A stretch of 6,294 nucleotides of DNA, from assembly GCA_903876815.1 (NCBI GenBank), contig CAIRBL010000071.1, positions 1 through 6,294 of the forward strand, written 5' to 3'. The stretch is from an uncultured bacterium. GTDB taxonomy: Bacteria; Patescibacteriota; Patescibacteriia; UBA1558; GWA2-36-10. Both the position numbers and the translations under genes were made by a program. A model generated the notes under the pieces. The model was not told where the DNA came from. It did no database searches and worked only from the letters and a program-made list of their open reading frames with translations. This document shows, piece after piece, positions 5,986-6,294 of the stretch (position 1 is the stretch's first letter; each line of letters opens with the position of its first letter).

Positions 5986-6294
5986 GAAAAATTCTAATTG
6001 CCTTAGCTTTTTTTATTTTGATTGGTTTTGCTCTTTCTAGTCGTTTTTATAAATTAGGATCTGCTCCAGATAGCTTGATTATTGATGAAGCTCACTATGG
6101 CTACATTGCTTATTCCATTCTTAATACTGGCAAAGATGAACATGGAATCAGTTACCCAATAGTTTTTAAAGGCTTTGGAGACTACAAGCTGCCAGCTCAA
6201 GTTTATGCTTTGGTTCCAGCGATTAAATTTTTCGGTTTAAATAATTTTTCAACAAGGTTTCCTGCAGCTCTTAGTGGAGTTTTGCTTGTTTTAA
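5982..6294 (+). CDS. GT39/ArnT-like membrane glycosyltransferase, N-terminal part (runs off window)
   Basis: I translated 104 codons with no stop before the window ends. The N-terminus is a hydrophobic segment (about 4-19), then SSRFYKLGSAP (19-29) and an acidic pair Asp35-Glu36 followed by HYGYIAYSI. In the PMT/ArnT clan (GT39/GT83, GT-C fold) such an acidic residue in the first outer loop is the catalytic base. Further on come FKGFGDYKLPAQVY (62-75) and STRFPAALSG (90-99); the Arg followed by Pro-Ala-Ala leads into a second membrane helix as usual in these proteins. Family members use polyprenyl-phosphate-linked sugars and add them to lipid, polymer or protein outside the membrane. The ATG overlaps the flippase TGA as ATGA (5982-5985), so the two are coupled and probably work on the same export product. 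The family is likely; donor and acceptor are unknown. Confidence 0.78.
   Translation, partial: MRKILIALAFFILIGFALSSRFYKLGSAPDSLIIDEAHYGYIAYSILNTGKDEHGISYPIVFKGFGDYKLPAQVYALVPAIKFFGLNNFSTRFPAALSGVLLVL

Overview
This is a 6.3 kb, AT-rich chromosomal piece that reads as part of a cell-envelope polysaccharide locus from a bacterium with compact gene packing. The best guess is a member of the Candidate Phyla Radiation (Patescibacteria). That is inference from low GC, very short intergenic gaps, probable leaderless mRNAs, a trmD detached from its usual ribosomal operon, and the style of the LCP, RmlD-like and GT39-like proteins. UGA is a normal stop here (it ends the reductase and flippase genes), so the UGA-as-glycine code of Gracilibacteria/Absconditabacteria does not apply. 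No virus, plasmid, IS element, CRISPR array or RNA gene is visible.

Layout. Bases 1-534 (minus): the N-terminal half of a UDP-glucose 6-dehydrogenase, cut by the window edge at a poly-A run. Bases 535-594: a short divergent promoter region. Bases 595-1251 (plus): trmD, the tRNA m1G37 methyltransferase. Bases 4451 down to 1248 (minus): a tightly packed four-gene unit in the order LCP-family glycopolymer ligase, rfbB/rmlB, rfbD/rmlD-like reductase, and a 66-residue helical protein of unknown function. These genes overlap or lie only three bases apart, and the last one meets trmD tail to tail with interlocked stop codons. Bases 4452-4509: a 58-bp divergent control region with a good minus-strand promoter and a 10-bp direct repeat. 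Bases 4510-5985 (plus): a Wzx-type flippase, overlapped ATGA-style by the start of a GT39/ArnT-like membrane glycosyltransferase (5982 to the window end).

How the genes could work together. The dehydrogenase would supply UDP-glucuronate. RmlB and the RmlD-like enzyme would supply a dTDP-6-deoxyhexose such as dTDP-rhamnose. The flippase would export lipid-linked units, the GT39-like enzyme would add sugars on the outer side from a polyprenyl-phosphate donor, and the LCP protein would attach finished polymer to peptidoglycan. rmlA and rmlC are not in the window, so the dTDP-sugar pathway is incomplete as seen here.

Nothing in the window is clearly a new biological system. The items most worth a second look are the small helical ORF translationally coupled to the sugar operon, the probable leaderless promoters, and the direct repeat in the divergent control region.
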